Below, in pieces: positions 18,045 through 25,291 of a stretch of DNA of 64,000 bases. Positions within the stretch are counted from its first letter, which is position 1. The number at the start of each line of letters is the position of its first letter. The position numbers and the translations under genes were made by a program. The DNA is from Nocardia asteroides (GTDB lineage: Bacteria > Actinomycetota > Actinomycetes > Mycobacteriales > Mycobacteriaceae), in contig NZ_CP089214.1 of the NCBI RefSeq assembly GCF_021183625.1, forward strand, positions 372,001 through 436,000. Direction: 5' to 3'. Below the pieces are notes generated by a model that ran no database searches, was not told where the DNA came from, and was given only the letters and a program-made list of their open reading frames with translations.

Positions 18045-19754
18045 GTGCCCCGTAACGACACCGCCGCACAGCGGCGCGACAAAGGCGTCGCCGCGCTCTG
18101 GCGCGCAGGAAAGGCCGCCGTGCGGCGCGGCAAGACCCGTCCGGCCGCGCGGCGGCGCGAACTCTGCCGGGTCGCGAAGGAGACCTTCGGCTGGCCGGAG
18201 CTGCGCACCGGCCAGCTCGACGCCATGCTCCCGCTCACCGCGGGGTGCGACGTGCTCGCCGTCATGCCGACCGGGGCGGGGAAATCCGCGATCTACCAGG
18301 TGCCCGCGCTGCTGCTGGACGGCCCGGCGCTGATCGTCTCCCCGCTCACCGCGCTGCACCGCGACCAGGTGCAGCAGCTGGCGCGGACCGCAGCGCCGCC
18401 CGCCGTCGCGATCAACGCCACCCAGTCCGCCGCCGCCACCGAGCAGGCGTGGGCCGCACTCGAGGGCGGCACCGCGAAGTACCTGTTCCTGGCCCCCGAG
18501 CAGCTCGCCAAGGCCGAGCTGCTGGACCGGGTGGCGGCGCTGCGCCCCGGGCTCTTCGTGGTGGACGAGGCGCACTGCGTCTCGGCCTGGGGCCACGACT
18601 TCCGCCCGGACTACCTGCGGCTCGCGCACGCCGCCGAGCGGGTCGGCAGGCCGCCGGTGCTCGCGCTCACCGCCACCGCCAACGGCCCCGTGCGCGAGGA
18701 CATCACCCGCGTGCTCGGCCTGCGCGACCCGGCCACGATCGTCGCGGGCTTCGACCGGCCCAACCTCTCGCTGACCGTGCGCGCCACCCGCACCGCGGGC
18801 GACCGCGACGCCGCCGTGCTCGACCTCGTCAGCACCGGCCCGGCCCTGGTCTACACCGCCACCCGCCGCGACACCGAGCGGCTCGCCGCCGCCTTCCGCG
18901 AGCGCGGGGTCGACGCCGCCGCCTACCACGCGGGCATGAAGCCCGCCGAGCGCAACGCGGTGCACGAGCGGTTCCGCACCGACCGGGTCGCGGTGGTGGT
19001 CGCGACCTCGGCCTTCGGCATGGGCATCGACAAGCCCGGCGTCCGCGCCGTCGTGCACGCCGCCGCCCCGGACTCGCTGGACTCCTACTACCAGCAGATC
19101 GGCCGCGCGGGCCGGGACGGCGACCCGGCCGAGGCGATCCTCTGCTTCCGCGCCGAGGACCTCGGGCTGCAGCGCTTCCTCACCAGCCGCCAGGTGGACA
19201 CCGACGGCCTGCGCGCCCTCGCCCGCACCCTGCACGGCAGGAAGGAGCCCGCGACGCTCGCCGAGCTCACCGCGGCGAGCGAGCGCTCGCGCCGCCGCAC
19301 GCTCAACAACCTGAACCTGCTCGAGGCCGCCGGGCAGGTGGAGAGCACCGCCGACGGCCGCTTCCGCGGCACCGGCGACGACCCCGACGCCGCGCCCGAG
19401 CGCGCCGCCGAGATCGCCGAGCGCCGCCTGCAGCTCGACCGCTCCCGGCTGGAGACCATGCGCGCCTACGCCGAGACCCCGCTCTGCCGCAGGCAATTCC
19501 TGCTCGGCTACTTCGGCGAGGTGCGCGAGGAGCAGTGCGGCAACTGCGACACCTGCCTGGCGGGCACCGCGCCGCCGATCGAGCACGTGGACGGCCCGTT
19601 CCCGGCCGGCGCGGCGGTGCGGCACCCGGTCTTCGGCGACGGCGAGGTGGTCCGGCGCGAACCGGAGACGGTGACGGTGCTCTTCACCGAGGCCGGGTAC
19701 CGCAGCCTGTCGCTGGCCGCGGTCGAGGAGGGCGACCTGCTGAGCGAGCGCTGA
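18045..19754 (+). CDS. recQ: RecQ-family ATP-dependent DNA helicase
   Basis: A 569-residue superfamily-2 helicase. Walker A P-T-G-A-G-K-S (K80), motif II D174-E-A-H with the RecQ aromatic loop, S-A-F-G-M-G-I-D-K-P and the motif VI Q-I-G-R-A-G-R-D are present. They are followed by a zinc-binding module (C-R-R-Q-F, then C-G-N-C-D-T-C). There is no HRDC domain; the C terminus instead ends in a small beta-rich Tudor-like segment after H-P-V-F-G-D-G. It unwinds DNA during recombinational repair. GTG 18045 has only a weak ribosome site. It lies 34 bp after the conservon and could be read through from it. Confidence 0.93.
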   Translation: MPRNDTAAQRRDKGVAALWRAGKAAVRRGKTRPAARRRELCRVAKETFGWPELRTGQLDAMLPLTAGCDVLAVMPTGAGKSAIYQVPALLLDGPALIVSPLTALHRDQVQQLARTAAPPAVAINATQSAAATEQAWAALEGGTAKYLFLAPEQLAKAELLDRVAALRPGLFVVDEAHCVSAWGHDFRPDYLRLAHAAERVGRPPVLALTATANGPVREDITRVLGLRDPATIVAGFDRPNLSLTVRATRTAGDRDAAVLDLVSTGPALVYTATRRDTERLAAAFRERGVDAAAYHAGMKPAERNAVHERFRTDRVAVVVATSAFGMGIDKPGVRAVVHAAAPDSLDSYYQQIGRAGRDGDPAEAILCFRAEDLGLQRFLTSRQVDTDGLRALARTLHGRKEPATLAELTAASERSRRRTLNNLNLLEAAGQVESTADGRFRGTGDDPDAAPERAAEIAERRLQLDRSRLETMRAYAETPLCRRQFLLGYFGEVREEQCGNCDTCLAGTAPPIEHVDGPFPAGAAVRHPVFGDGEVVRREPETVTVLFTEAGYRSLSLAAVEEGDLLSER

Positions 19755-19755
19755 C

Positions 19756-20640
19756 TCAGCGCATCTCGCGCAGCAGGTCCTCCAGGAAGCCGGTGCTCTC
19801 CGCGGGCGAGAGCGCCTGCACCGCGAGCCGGTTCATGACCGCCAGGTACAGCTCGACGTCGCGCTGCTTGTCCAGGTAGATGGAGCTGGTGAGCTGCTCG
19901 GTGTAGACGATGTCGGGCAGCTCCGGCTCCGGGAAGCGCAGGATGCTGAACGGGCCGCCCGCCGCCGAGTGCCCGCCCGCGGCGTAGGGCAGCACCTGGA
20001 TCCGCACGTGCGCGTGCTCGGCCATCGCCACCAGGTGCGCCACCTGCTCGCGCAGGACATCGGCGCCGCCGACCGGGCGGCGCAGCGCGTTCTCGTCCAC
20101 CACCGACCACAGCGTCGGCGGGGCGTGCCTGGTCAGGATGCGCTGCCTGCGCATCCGCATGTCCACCCGGCGGTCGGTCTCGTCGGAGTTGCCCAGCTCG
20201 ATCACCGCGCGGGCGTAGTCCGGGGTCTGCAGCAGCCCGGGGATGAACTGCGCCTCGTAGGTGCGGATCGTGGTGGCCGCCTGCTCCAGCCCGATGTAGG
20301 TCTCGAACCAGCTGGGCAGCAGGTCGCTGTAGCTCTGCCACCAGCCCGGGTCGTTCGCGCGCTTGGCCATCGCCAGGAACGGCGCGCGCGCCTCCGGATC
20401 CTCGACCCCGTAGAGGGTCAGCAGATCGCGCAGGTCCCGCTCCTTGAACCCGGTGCGCCCGAGCTCGAGCCTGCTGATCTTGGCGTGCGAACCGCGGATG
20501 GCGTACCCCGCCGCCTCCCGGCTGATGTCGCAATCCTGGCGCAGCTGCCGCAGCCTGCTCCCCAGTGCGACGCGCAGCACCGTCGGCCCCCGCTCGGCCG
20601 CGAGGAACTCCGCGAAGCCGCTGTTGTCGTCGTTGGTCAT
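19756..20640 (-). CDS. XRE-family regulator with DUF5753
   Basis: A 294-residue regulator: helix-turn-helix at about 26-80 (L-G-S-R-L-R-Q-L-R ... G-S-H-A-K-I-S-R-L-E-L-G-R) and a DUF5753 domain from about 110 (Y-E-A-Q-F-I-P-G-L-L-Q-T-P-D-Y-A-R-A, later V-L-P-Y-A-A-G-G-H). Such proteins are abundant in Nocardia and Streptomyces, usually beside a DUF397 gene; none is present here. ATG 20640 follows GGAGG by 6 bases. The stop faces the recQ stop two bases away. Target unknown. Confidence 0.9.
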   Translation of the reverse strand: MTNDDNSGFAEFLAAERGPTVLRVALGSRLRQLRQDCDISREAAGYAIRGSHAKISRLELGRTGFKERDLRDLLTLYGVEDPEARAPFLAMAKRANDPGWWQSYSDLLPSWFETYIGLEQAATTIRTYEAQFIPGLLQTPDYARAVIELGNSDETDRRVDMRMRRQRILTRHAPPTLWSVVDENALRRPVGGADVLREQVAHLVAMAEHAHVRIQVLPYAAGGHSAAGGPFSILRFPEPELPDIVYTEQLTSSIYLDKQRDVELYLAVMNRLAVQALSPAESTGFLEDLLREMR

Positions 20641-21003
20641 GGACCGCCTCCGGCCGGTGAACGAATACCCCTGCACGCGAAAGTCGCTCCCGGCACACCG
20701 CCATCCCCCGCGTCGCGCGCCGATACTACCGCCTCGCCGCGCGCGCCGGAGCACGGGTGAATCCCCGTTTTCCATTGGCATTACTGTGAATTCGCGTACC
20801 GGGCGCTGTTCGGAGCGCTGTTCCGTACCGACCGGCCCGAATGTCAGCTATCCCGAAACTCGCTCTCCGACAGTGTGATCGGATCCACGGTTATCGAGCG
20901 GAGCGCACGGTGGGTGCGTAAAGTGCGCGGCAAGCGGCGCCGGAGGGGGTACTCCGGCGGTTCCGCCGCAGCGCAACGAGGATCGAAAGCCAGGGGGCCG
21001 ACC
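20641..21003. other. 363-bp intergenic region with no recognised gene
   Basis: This divergent region carries the GGAGG and leader of the XRE gene at its left and an AGGGGG-type ribosome site of the flavin-type protein at its right. An AT-richer patch at about 20770-20800 (TTTTCC...TTGGCATTACTG) is the best place for promoters. A long open frame crosses the right part, but it lacks codon-position bias and similarity to anything I recognise. Confidence 0.3.
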
Positions 21004-21471
21004 GTGACGTCGCACGAAATCCAGCTCACCGACGGCGAGGTGGCCGATCGGCTGTCCGCCATCCTGACCAGCACCAGCATCGATCTCGCCACCTCGAAGG
21101 CGGGCGCGAACTGGTGCTCGAACGCCTTCTTCGCCGAGCGCGGCGGCGATCCGTTCCGGCTCCTCGTCGTGCTGGAGTCGAGCGGCCGCACCCTCGATTC
21201 GCTGCGCGCCAATCCGCAGGTCGGGGTGAAGGTGGTGCCGACCGGCTTCCTCGAGCCCTTCGCGCAGGGCGTCGGCACCGCGGCGGTGCGCACCGAGTCG
21301 GCGGCGCGGGAGGAGATATTCCGCACAGTGGTGGACAAGGAGCCCGCGCTGCGGCCGTTCCTGTCCGCCCCGGTCGAGGCGGTGGAGATCACCGTCGACT
21401 GGTGGCGGGTCACCCACGTCGGCGCCGGTCTGCTGCCCGGCCGGGTGCTCGAGCGCCCGGCGCCGCACTGA
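21004..21471 (+). CDS. Pyridoxamine 5'-phosphate oxidase-like / split-barrel flavin-binding protein
   Basis: A 155-residue protein with a PNPOx-like split-barrel pattern: R-L-S-A-I-L-T near the start, V-V-L-E-S-S-G-R-T-L-D-S-L-R-A-N-P-Q-V-G-V-K-V-V and a closing I-T-V-D-W-W-R-V-T-H-V-G strand. Actinobacteria carry many such FMN- or F420-binding proteins. The assignment rests on pattern only, and an unrelated function is possible. GTG 21004 follows AGGGGG. It seems to be a single-gene unit. Confidence 0.55.
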   Translation: MTSHEIQLTDGEVADRLSAILTSTSIDLATSKAGANWCSNAFFAERGGDPFRLLVVLESSGRTLDSLRANPQVGVKVVPTGFLEPFAQGVGTAAVRTESAAREEIFRTVVDKEPALRPFLSAPVEAVEITVDWWRVTHVGAGLLPGRVLERPAPH

Positions 21472-21604
21472 TGCCGAACCCGGATCAGCAAGTCGCTCAG
21501 TACATTCGGCTATTGTCGCCGCGCCGGTGGCGCTCCTAGGCTTGGCCCGCCGCGGTGGATCGGCACCCGATCCCGCGGCCTCGCACCCGCACAGAGAGGT
21601 CCCC

Positions 21605-22456
21605 ATGTCCGAAGCCACACCGCAGACCGGCGTTCGCGCCCCGGTCGGCGTGGACACCACCCGGGCCAGCATCGCCCGCGTCTACGACGCCACCCTCGGC
21701 GGCAAGGACAACTACCCGATCGATCGCGAGGTGCGCGACCGGGTCGCCGAGGTCGCACCCAGGCAGAGCGACGTCGCCAGGATGAACCGGCGCTGGCTGC
21801 ACCGCGTGGTGCGCTACCTGGCCGGTACCGCCGGCATCGACCAGTTCCTCGACATCGGCGCCGGGCTGCCGACCGTCGGCAACACCCACGAGATCGCCCA
21901 GCAGCAGAACCCCGAGGCCACCGTGGTCTACGTGGACAACGACCCGGTCTGCAACGCGCACGGCCGGGTGCTGCTGGAGCAGAACGAGTTCACCCACTTC
22001 GTCCCGGCCGACCTCACCGAGCCGGACACCCTGCTGCGGCACTCCGAGGTCACCGCGCACCTCGACCTCGAGCGCCCGCTCGCGCTCATCCTCTGCGGCA
22101 TCCTGCACCACGTCGACGACGCGCTCGACCCGGCGGGCATCATGCGCCACTACATCGAGGCGCTGCCGCCCGGCTCCTACGTCGGCATCACGCACTTCTA
22201 CGACCCCGCCGACGGCGGCGCCGCGCACGACATGGCGCTCGAGCTGCAGCGCCGCTTCACCGAGATGGGGCTCGGCTCCGGCTGGTACCGCACCGCCGAG
22301 CAGATCGCCACCTTCTTCGGCGACCTCGAGATCGTCGAGCCCGGCCTGGTCGAGCTGGACGACTGGTGGCCGCCCGGCCCCGCCCTTCGTCCCAGGCGCA
22401 CCGAGGAGCGGCTGCTGCTCGGCGGCCTCGGCTACAAGCCGGAGCAGCTGCGATGA
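21605..22456 (+). CDS. SAM-dependent methyltransferase (DUF574/Methyltransf_19 type)
   Basis: A 283-residue methyltransferase of an actinobacterial-specific family: the A-R-V-Y-D-A-T-L-G-G-K-D-N-Y signature at about 25-38, F-L-D-I-G-A-G-L-P-T as SAM loop, V-Y-V-D-N-D-P-V as second acidic site, and A-L-I-L-C-G-I-L-H-H-V-D-D. The substrate is unknown for the whole family. ATG 21605 follows AGAGAGG. It is translationally coupled (ATGA) to the DUF6081 gene, so the two probably act in one pathway. Confidence 0.9.
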   Translation: MSEATPQTGVRAPVGVDTTRASIARVYDATLGGKDNYPIDREVRDRVAEVAPRQSDVARMNRRWLHRVVRYLAGTAGIDQFLDIGAGLPTVGNTHEIAQQQNPEATVVYVDNDPVCNAHGRVLLEQNEFTHFVPADLTEPDTLLRHSEVTAHLDLERPLALILCGILHHVDDALDPAGIMRHYIEALPPGSYVGITHFYDPADGGAAHDMALELQRRFTEMGLGSGWYRTAEQIATFFGDLEIVEPGLVELDDWWPPGPALRPRRTEERLLLGGLGYKPEQLR

Positions 22457-23160
22457 CCGGCTACGACGACCTCACCGGCCCCGCCGTCGACCCCGAGCGC
22501 TGGCAGTACCTCGAGGTCCCGCTCGGCCCGGACGAGACCTGGCGCTACGCCGACCCGGCCGCCGAGATCACCGTCTCCGGCGGCGCCGTCGCGGTGCGCA
22601 TCCCGGAGTTCACGCTGGCCAACCCGGCGGTGCAGATCCTGGACAACCCCAAATTCCTCATGGTCTCCACCGCCGAGTTCGACCTCACCGCGGGCCCGCG
22701 CACCTTCGGCGTGCGGATGGCCGCGACCAACCTCGGCACCGACGGCGCCGACTACCGCGACGGCTTCGCCGCCTTCAACGTGCTCGACATGGCCACCGCG
22801 CAGGTCTTCGACGCCATCGCCACCGGCAGCCACGCCTACGCCATCCACGAGCGGCTCCTCGTCCCCGGCGTGGTCGACCCGGCCGACGCCTTCACCCACG
22901 TCGCGCACGCCCCGCTCGCGGGCGAGGCGGTGAAGGCCGGGGAGTTCCAGCACTACGCGGTCACCATCGACCGCGCGGCCGAGCGGGTCGAGTGGCGGGC
23001 GGGCGGCGCGCTCGTCTACACCGTGCGCGCCGCCGCGCTGCCGGAGCGGGTGCGGATCGGCTTCGGCATCATCACCCTGCACCCGCTCGCCGACGGACGC
23101 AGCACCTCGCTGCGCGGTCAGGGGCTCGCCGCCGCCTGGCGCGACTTCACCGTCGACTGA
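22453..23160 (+). CDS. DUF6081-like protein
   Basis: A 235-residue protein that looks all-beta, with many alternating aromatic strands (W-Q-Y-L-E-V-P-L, F-G-V-R-M-A-A-T-N, Y-A-V-T-I-D-R) and G-F-A-A-F-N-V-L-D in the middle. It resembles concanavalin/jelly-roll folds and the actinobacterial DUF6081 group. No signal peptide is present. It shares the ATGA overlap with the methyltransferase upstream, and its last 14 bases overlap the convergent mycolic acid synthase gene. Function unknown. Confidence 0.65.
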   Translation: MTGYDDLTGPAVDPERWQYLEVPLGPDETWRYADPAAEITVSGGAVAVRIPEFTLANPAVQILDNPKFLMVSTAEFDLTAGPRTFGVRMAATNLGTDGADYRDGFAAFNVLDMATAQVFDAIATGSHAYAIHERLLVPGVVDPADAFTHVAHAPLAGEAVKAGEFQHYAVTIDRAAERVEWRAGGALVYTVRAAALPERVRIGFGIITLHPLADGRSTSLRGQGLAAAWRDFTVD

Positions 23161-24028
23161 CCGCGCCGGGCTTGGCCAGGCTGAACTGCATGACGTCGAT
23201 GTAACCGTCGCGGAAGAACTCGGCGCAGCCGGTCAGGTACTTGATGTAGGTGTCGTAGGTCTGCGGCGAGGTCAGCGCGATGGCCTCGTCGCGGTGCGCG
23301 CGCAGCGCCTCGGCCCAGCGGTCCAGGGTGATGGCGTAGTTCGGGCCGAGCGGGTGGACCCGGGTGACCTCGAACCCGGCCCGCTGCGCGCCCTCGATGA
23401 CCCACTCCGGCTGCGGCAGCTCGCCGCCCGGGAAGATCTCGCGCGCGATGAAGCGGGCGAACTCCAGCACCTCCCGGTCGATCGGCAGCCCCTTCGCCCT
23501 GATCTCGTGCCGGTCGAACTGCACGATGGTGTGCAGCAGCATCTTGCCGTCCGCGGGCAGGATGGCGTGACAGCGGTCGAAGAACTGGTCGTAGCGCTCC
23601 CGGCGGAAGTGCTCGAAGGCGCCGATGCTGACGATCCGGTCGACCGGCCGGTCGAACTCCTCCCAGCCCTGCAGCAACACCTCGGCACTGCGCGTGCCGC
23701 GGTGCCGCTCGAGCAGGTCGGCGACGTGCTCGTGCTGGTTCTTGCTCAACGTGAGCCCGACGACGTTCGCGTCGTAGCGCTCCATCGCGCGCAGCATGAC
23801 CGAGCCCCAGCCGCAGCCCACATCGAGCAGCGTCATCCCCGGCTCGATGTCGCACTTGCCGAGCGCCAGGTCGACCTTCGCGCGTTGTGCCTGCTCCAGC
23901 GTCATATCCGGACGTTCGAAGTAGGCGCAGCTGTAGGTCCGGGTCGGGTCTAGGAAGAGCGCGAAGAAGTCGTCGGACAGATCGTAGTGCGACTGGACAT
24001 CGGAGTAGAACGGAGCCAAACCGGGCAC
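23147..24028 (-). CDS. Cyclopropane mycolic acid synthase family methyltransferase
   Basis: A 293-residue class I methyltransferase highly similar to mycobacterial CmaA/MmaA/PcaA proteins: V-Q-S-H-Y-D-L-S-D-D-F-F, T-Y-S-C-A-Y-F-E-R, L-L-D-V-G-C-G-W-G, N-V-V-G-L-T-L-S-K-N-Q and S-I-G-A-F-E-H-F. It adds a methylene or methyl group from SAM across double bases of meromycolate or fatty acyl chains. GTG 24028 is chosen because AAGGAG lies 6 bases upstream and the resulting start matches the family; an in-frame ATG five codons earlier lacks a ribosome site. It supports a mycolic-acid-bearing host. Confidence 0.93.
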   Translation of the reverse strand: MPGLAPFYSDVQSHYDLSDDFFALFLDPTRTYSCAYFERPDMTLEQAQRAKVDLALGKCDIEPGMTLLDVGCGWGSVMLRAMERYDANVVGLTLSKNQHEHVADLLERHRGTRSAEVLLQGWEEFDRPVDRIVSIGAFEHFRRERYDQFFDRCHAILPADGKMLLHTIVQFDRHEIRAKGLPIDREVLEFARFIAREIFPGGELPQPEWVIEGAQRAGFEVTRVHPLGPNYAITLDRWAEALRAHRDEAIALTSPQTYDTYIKYLTGCAEFFRDGYIDVMQFSLAKPGAVSRR

Positions 24029-24158
24029 AACGCGCTCCTTCATTCGTCTGAGTGGTCGAACAGAGCTAACGATCGGTGCAGCGGCAGCGCGATACCACGG
24101 CATACTCAGAGCAAACAGGGGATTTACGGGTGTCCGATTGACGGAGGGCTTGCGGCGG

Positions 24159-24449
24159 TCAGGCGGTGCGGCGCTCCGTCGCGGCGTCGCCGATCCAGGT
24201 GGAGACGACTTCGTCGACGCTGAGGTGAGCGGCGCGGGCACTGTCGATCAGGACCCGGTCCTGGTCGGCGGGCAGGCTCAGGGACACCGTGCGCCGCACC
24301 CGCAGGGTGCCGCGCTCGTGATCGGGTACCTCGTCGGCGGGAGCGTCGGCGGAATCGGGACGCAGATCGGCGATGCTCCAGCCCGGCCCGAACTCGGCCA
24401 CGAGTGCGTCGCGGACCGCTTCGATGGGGTCACCCTGTGAACGGCTCAT
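24159..24449 (-). CDS. Putative antitoxin (RHH-like C-terminal domain)
   Basis: A 96-residue acidic protein. Its last 45 residues (V-R-R-T-V-S-L-S-L-P-A-D then a helix and V-D-E-V-V-S-T-W-I) have the strand-helix-helix pattern of ribbon-helix-helix proteins; the first half may be a partner-binding arm. The start overlaps the 3' end of the upstream gene by 20 bp. Gene order (toxin-like gene first) resembles BrnT-BrnA systems. The antitoxin role is inference. Confidence 0.5.
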   Translation of the reverse strand: MSRSQGDPIEAVRDALVAEFGPGWSIADLRPDSADAPADEVPDHERGTLRVRRTVSLSLPADQDRVLIDSARAAHLSVDEVVSTWIGDAATERRTA

Positions 24450-24720
24450 CGGTACGCTCCTCCCAATCCTCGAACGCGGCCAGCTCCGCACCGGTCAATT
24501 CCTCGGCGCCCAGAACCAGCCAGTGGAACGTCCCGACTCGGTGCACTGCCACGAACAGCGGCCGCCCCGCCTCGGTGCGTCCAGCTATCAGTGTGACCCG
24601 TAGTGACGCTCCTGTCGACGGCCGGGGCCATTTGCGGCGCCCGCTCAACACCTGGTCGATCTCGTCGGGGGTCACCCCTCGCAGCTTCGACTCCGCCCAC
24701 TCGGGCAGCTCGTAAGGCAT
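24430..24720 (-). CDS. Putative BrnT-like toxin
   Basis: A 96-residue protein with the compact pattern of BrnT/RelE-like folds: a helix with V-T-P-D-E-I-D-Q-V-L, strands L-R-V-T-L-I-A-G-R-T and R-P-L-F-V-A-V-H, and a C-terminal A-E-E-L-T-G-A-E-L-A-A-F-E helix comparable to the R-x-L-T/S-x-x-E ending of BrnT. It is first in a two-gene operon with an overlapping RHH-like gene and has an inverted repeat just upstream. Toxicity is not shown; another conserved two-gene module is possible. Confidence 0.5.
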   Translation of the reverse strand: MPYELPEWAESKLRGVTPDEIDQVLSGRRKWPRPSTGASLRVTLIAGRTEAGRPLFVAVHRVGTFHWLVLGAEELTGAELAAFEDWEERTDEPFTG

Positions 24721-24731
24721 GGCCGGAAACC

Positions 24732-24749
24732 CTACTCTGCTCGGAGTAG
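24732..24749. promoter_or_regulatory. Inverted repeat upstream of the candidate toxin-antitoxin operon
   Basis: CTACTC (24732-24737) and GAGTAG (24744-24749) are perfect arms around TGCTCG, 12 bases before the ATG of the toxin-like gene. On the minus strand TAGGGT overlaps this site and could be a -10 giving a leaderless or nearly leaderless transcript. An RHH dimer of the second gene would be the natural ligand. Confidence 0.45.
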
Positions 24750-24868
24750 AGGTTCTTCGGCGCCAATGCTGTTGCTGCGCAGACATTGTGGTCCGGGTTC
24801 CGGACGCACCCGGGCCGATGTCCGATTCGTGCAAGACCGGGAGCCGGTCGACGGGGTTCACTGGCAGC

Positions 24869-25291
24869 ATGACGATCAGTGCGATCACCCTCGGGGTGCG
24901 GGACCTGGAACATTCGCTGCGGTTCTACCGCGACGGCCTCGGACTGCCCTTCCCCGGCATCATCGGCACCGAGTTCACCGGCGACGCGGAGAACCCCGGC
25001 GGCAGCACCGCCATGCTGACGCTGGGCAGCGGGCTGATCCTGTCGCTGTACGGCCGCGACGACCTGGCGAAGGACGCGGGCGTCACCCCGGACCGGGTGA
25101 CCGGGTCCGGGGTGAGCCTGGGCTGGTTCGTCCAGAGCAGGGGCGAGGTCGACGAGATCCTGGAGCGGGCCGCCGCGGCGGGCGCGACGATGGTGCGCGC
25201 GCCGCTGGAGCGGCCGTGGGGCATCTACGCCGGCTACTTCGGCGACCCCGACGGGCACCTGTGGGAGGTCGTCTACTTCCTGCCCGGCTGA
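24869..25291 (+). CDS. VOC/glyoxalase-family protein
   Basis: A 140-residue single VOC protein: I-T-L-G-V-R-D-L-E-H-S-L-R-F-Y-R-D-G-L at the start, a middle strand L-I-L-S-L-Y-G-R, and the terminal Y-F-G-D-P-D-G-H-L-W-E-V motif. Members bind a divalent metal and act on small organics or sequester drugs. The frame is open upstream to 24719, but ATG 24869 gives the family start. Its last 19 bases overlap the convergent helR gene. Confidence 0.85.
   Translation: MTISAITLGVRDLEHSLRFYRDGLGLPFPGIIGTEFTGDAENPGGSTAMLTLGSGLILSLYGRDDLAKDAGVTPDRVTGSGVSLGWFVQSRGEVDEILERAAAAGATMVRAPLERPWGIYAGYFGDPDGHLWEVVYFLPG

Noticed and set aside
18003..19625. 540-codon minus-strand frame over recQ
   Set aside because: recQ carries all helicase motifs; the antisense frame is arginine/glycine-rich filler.
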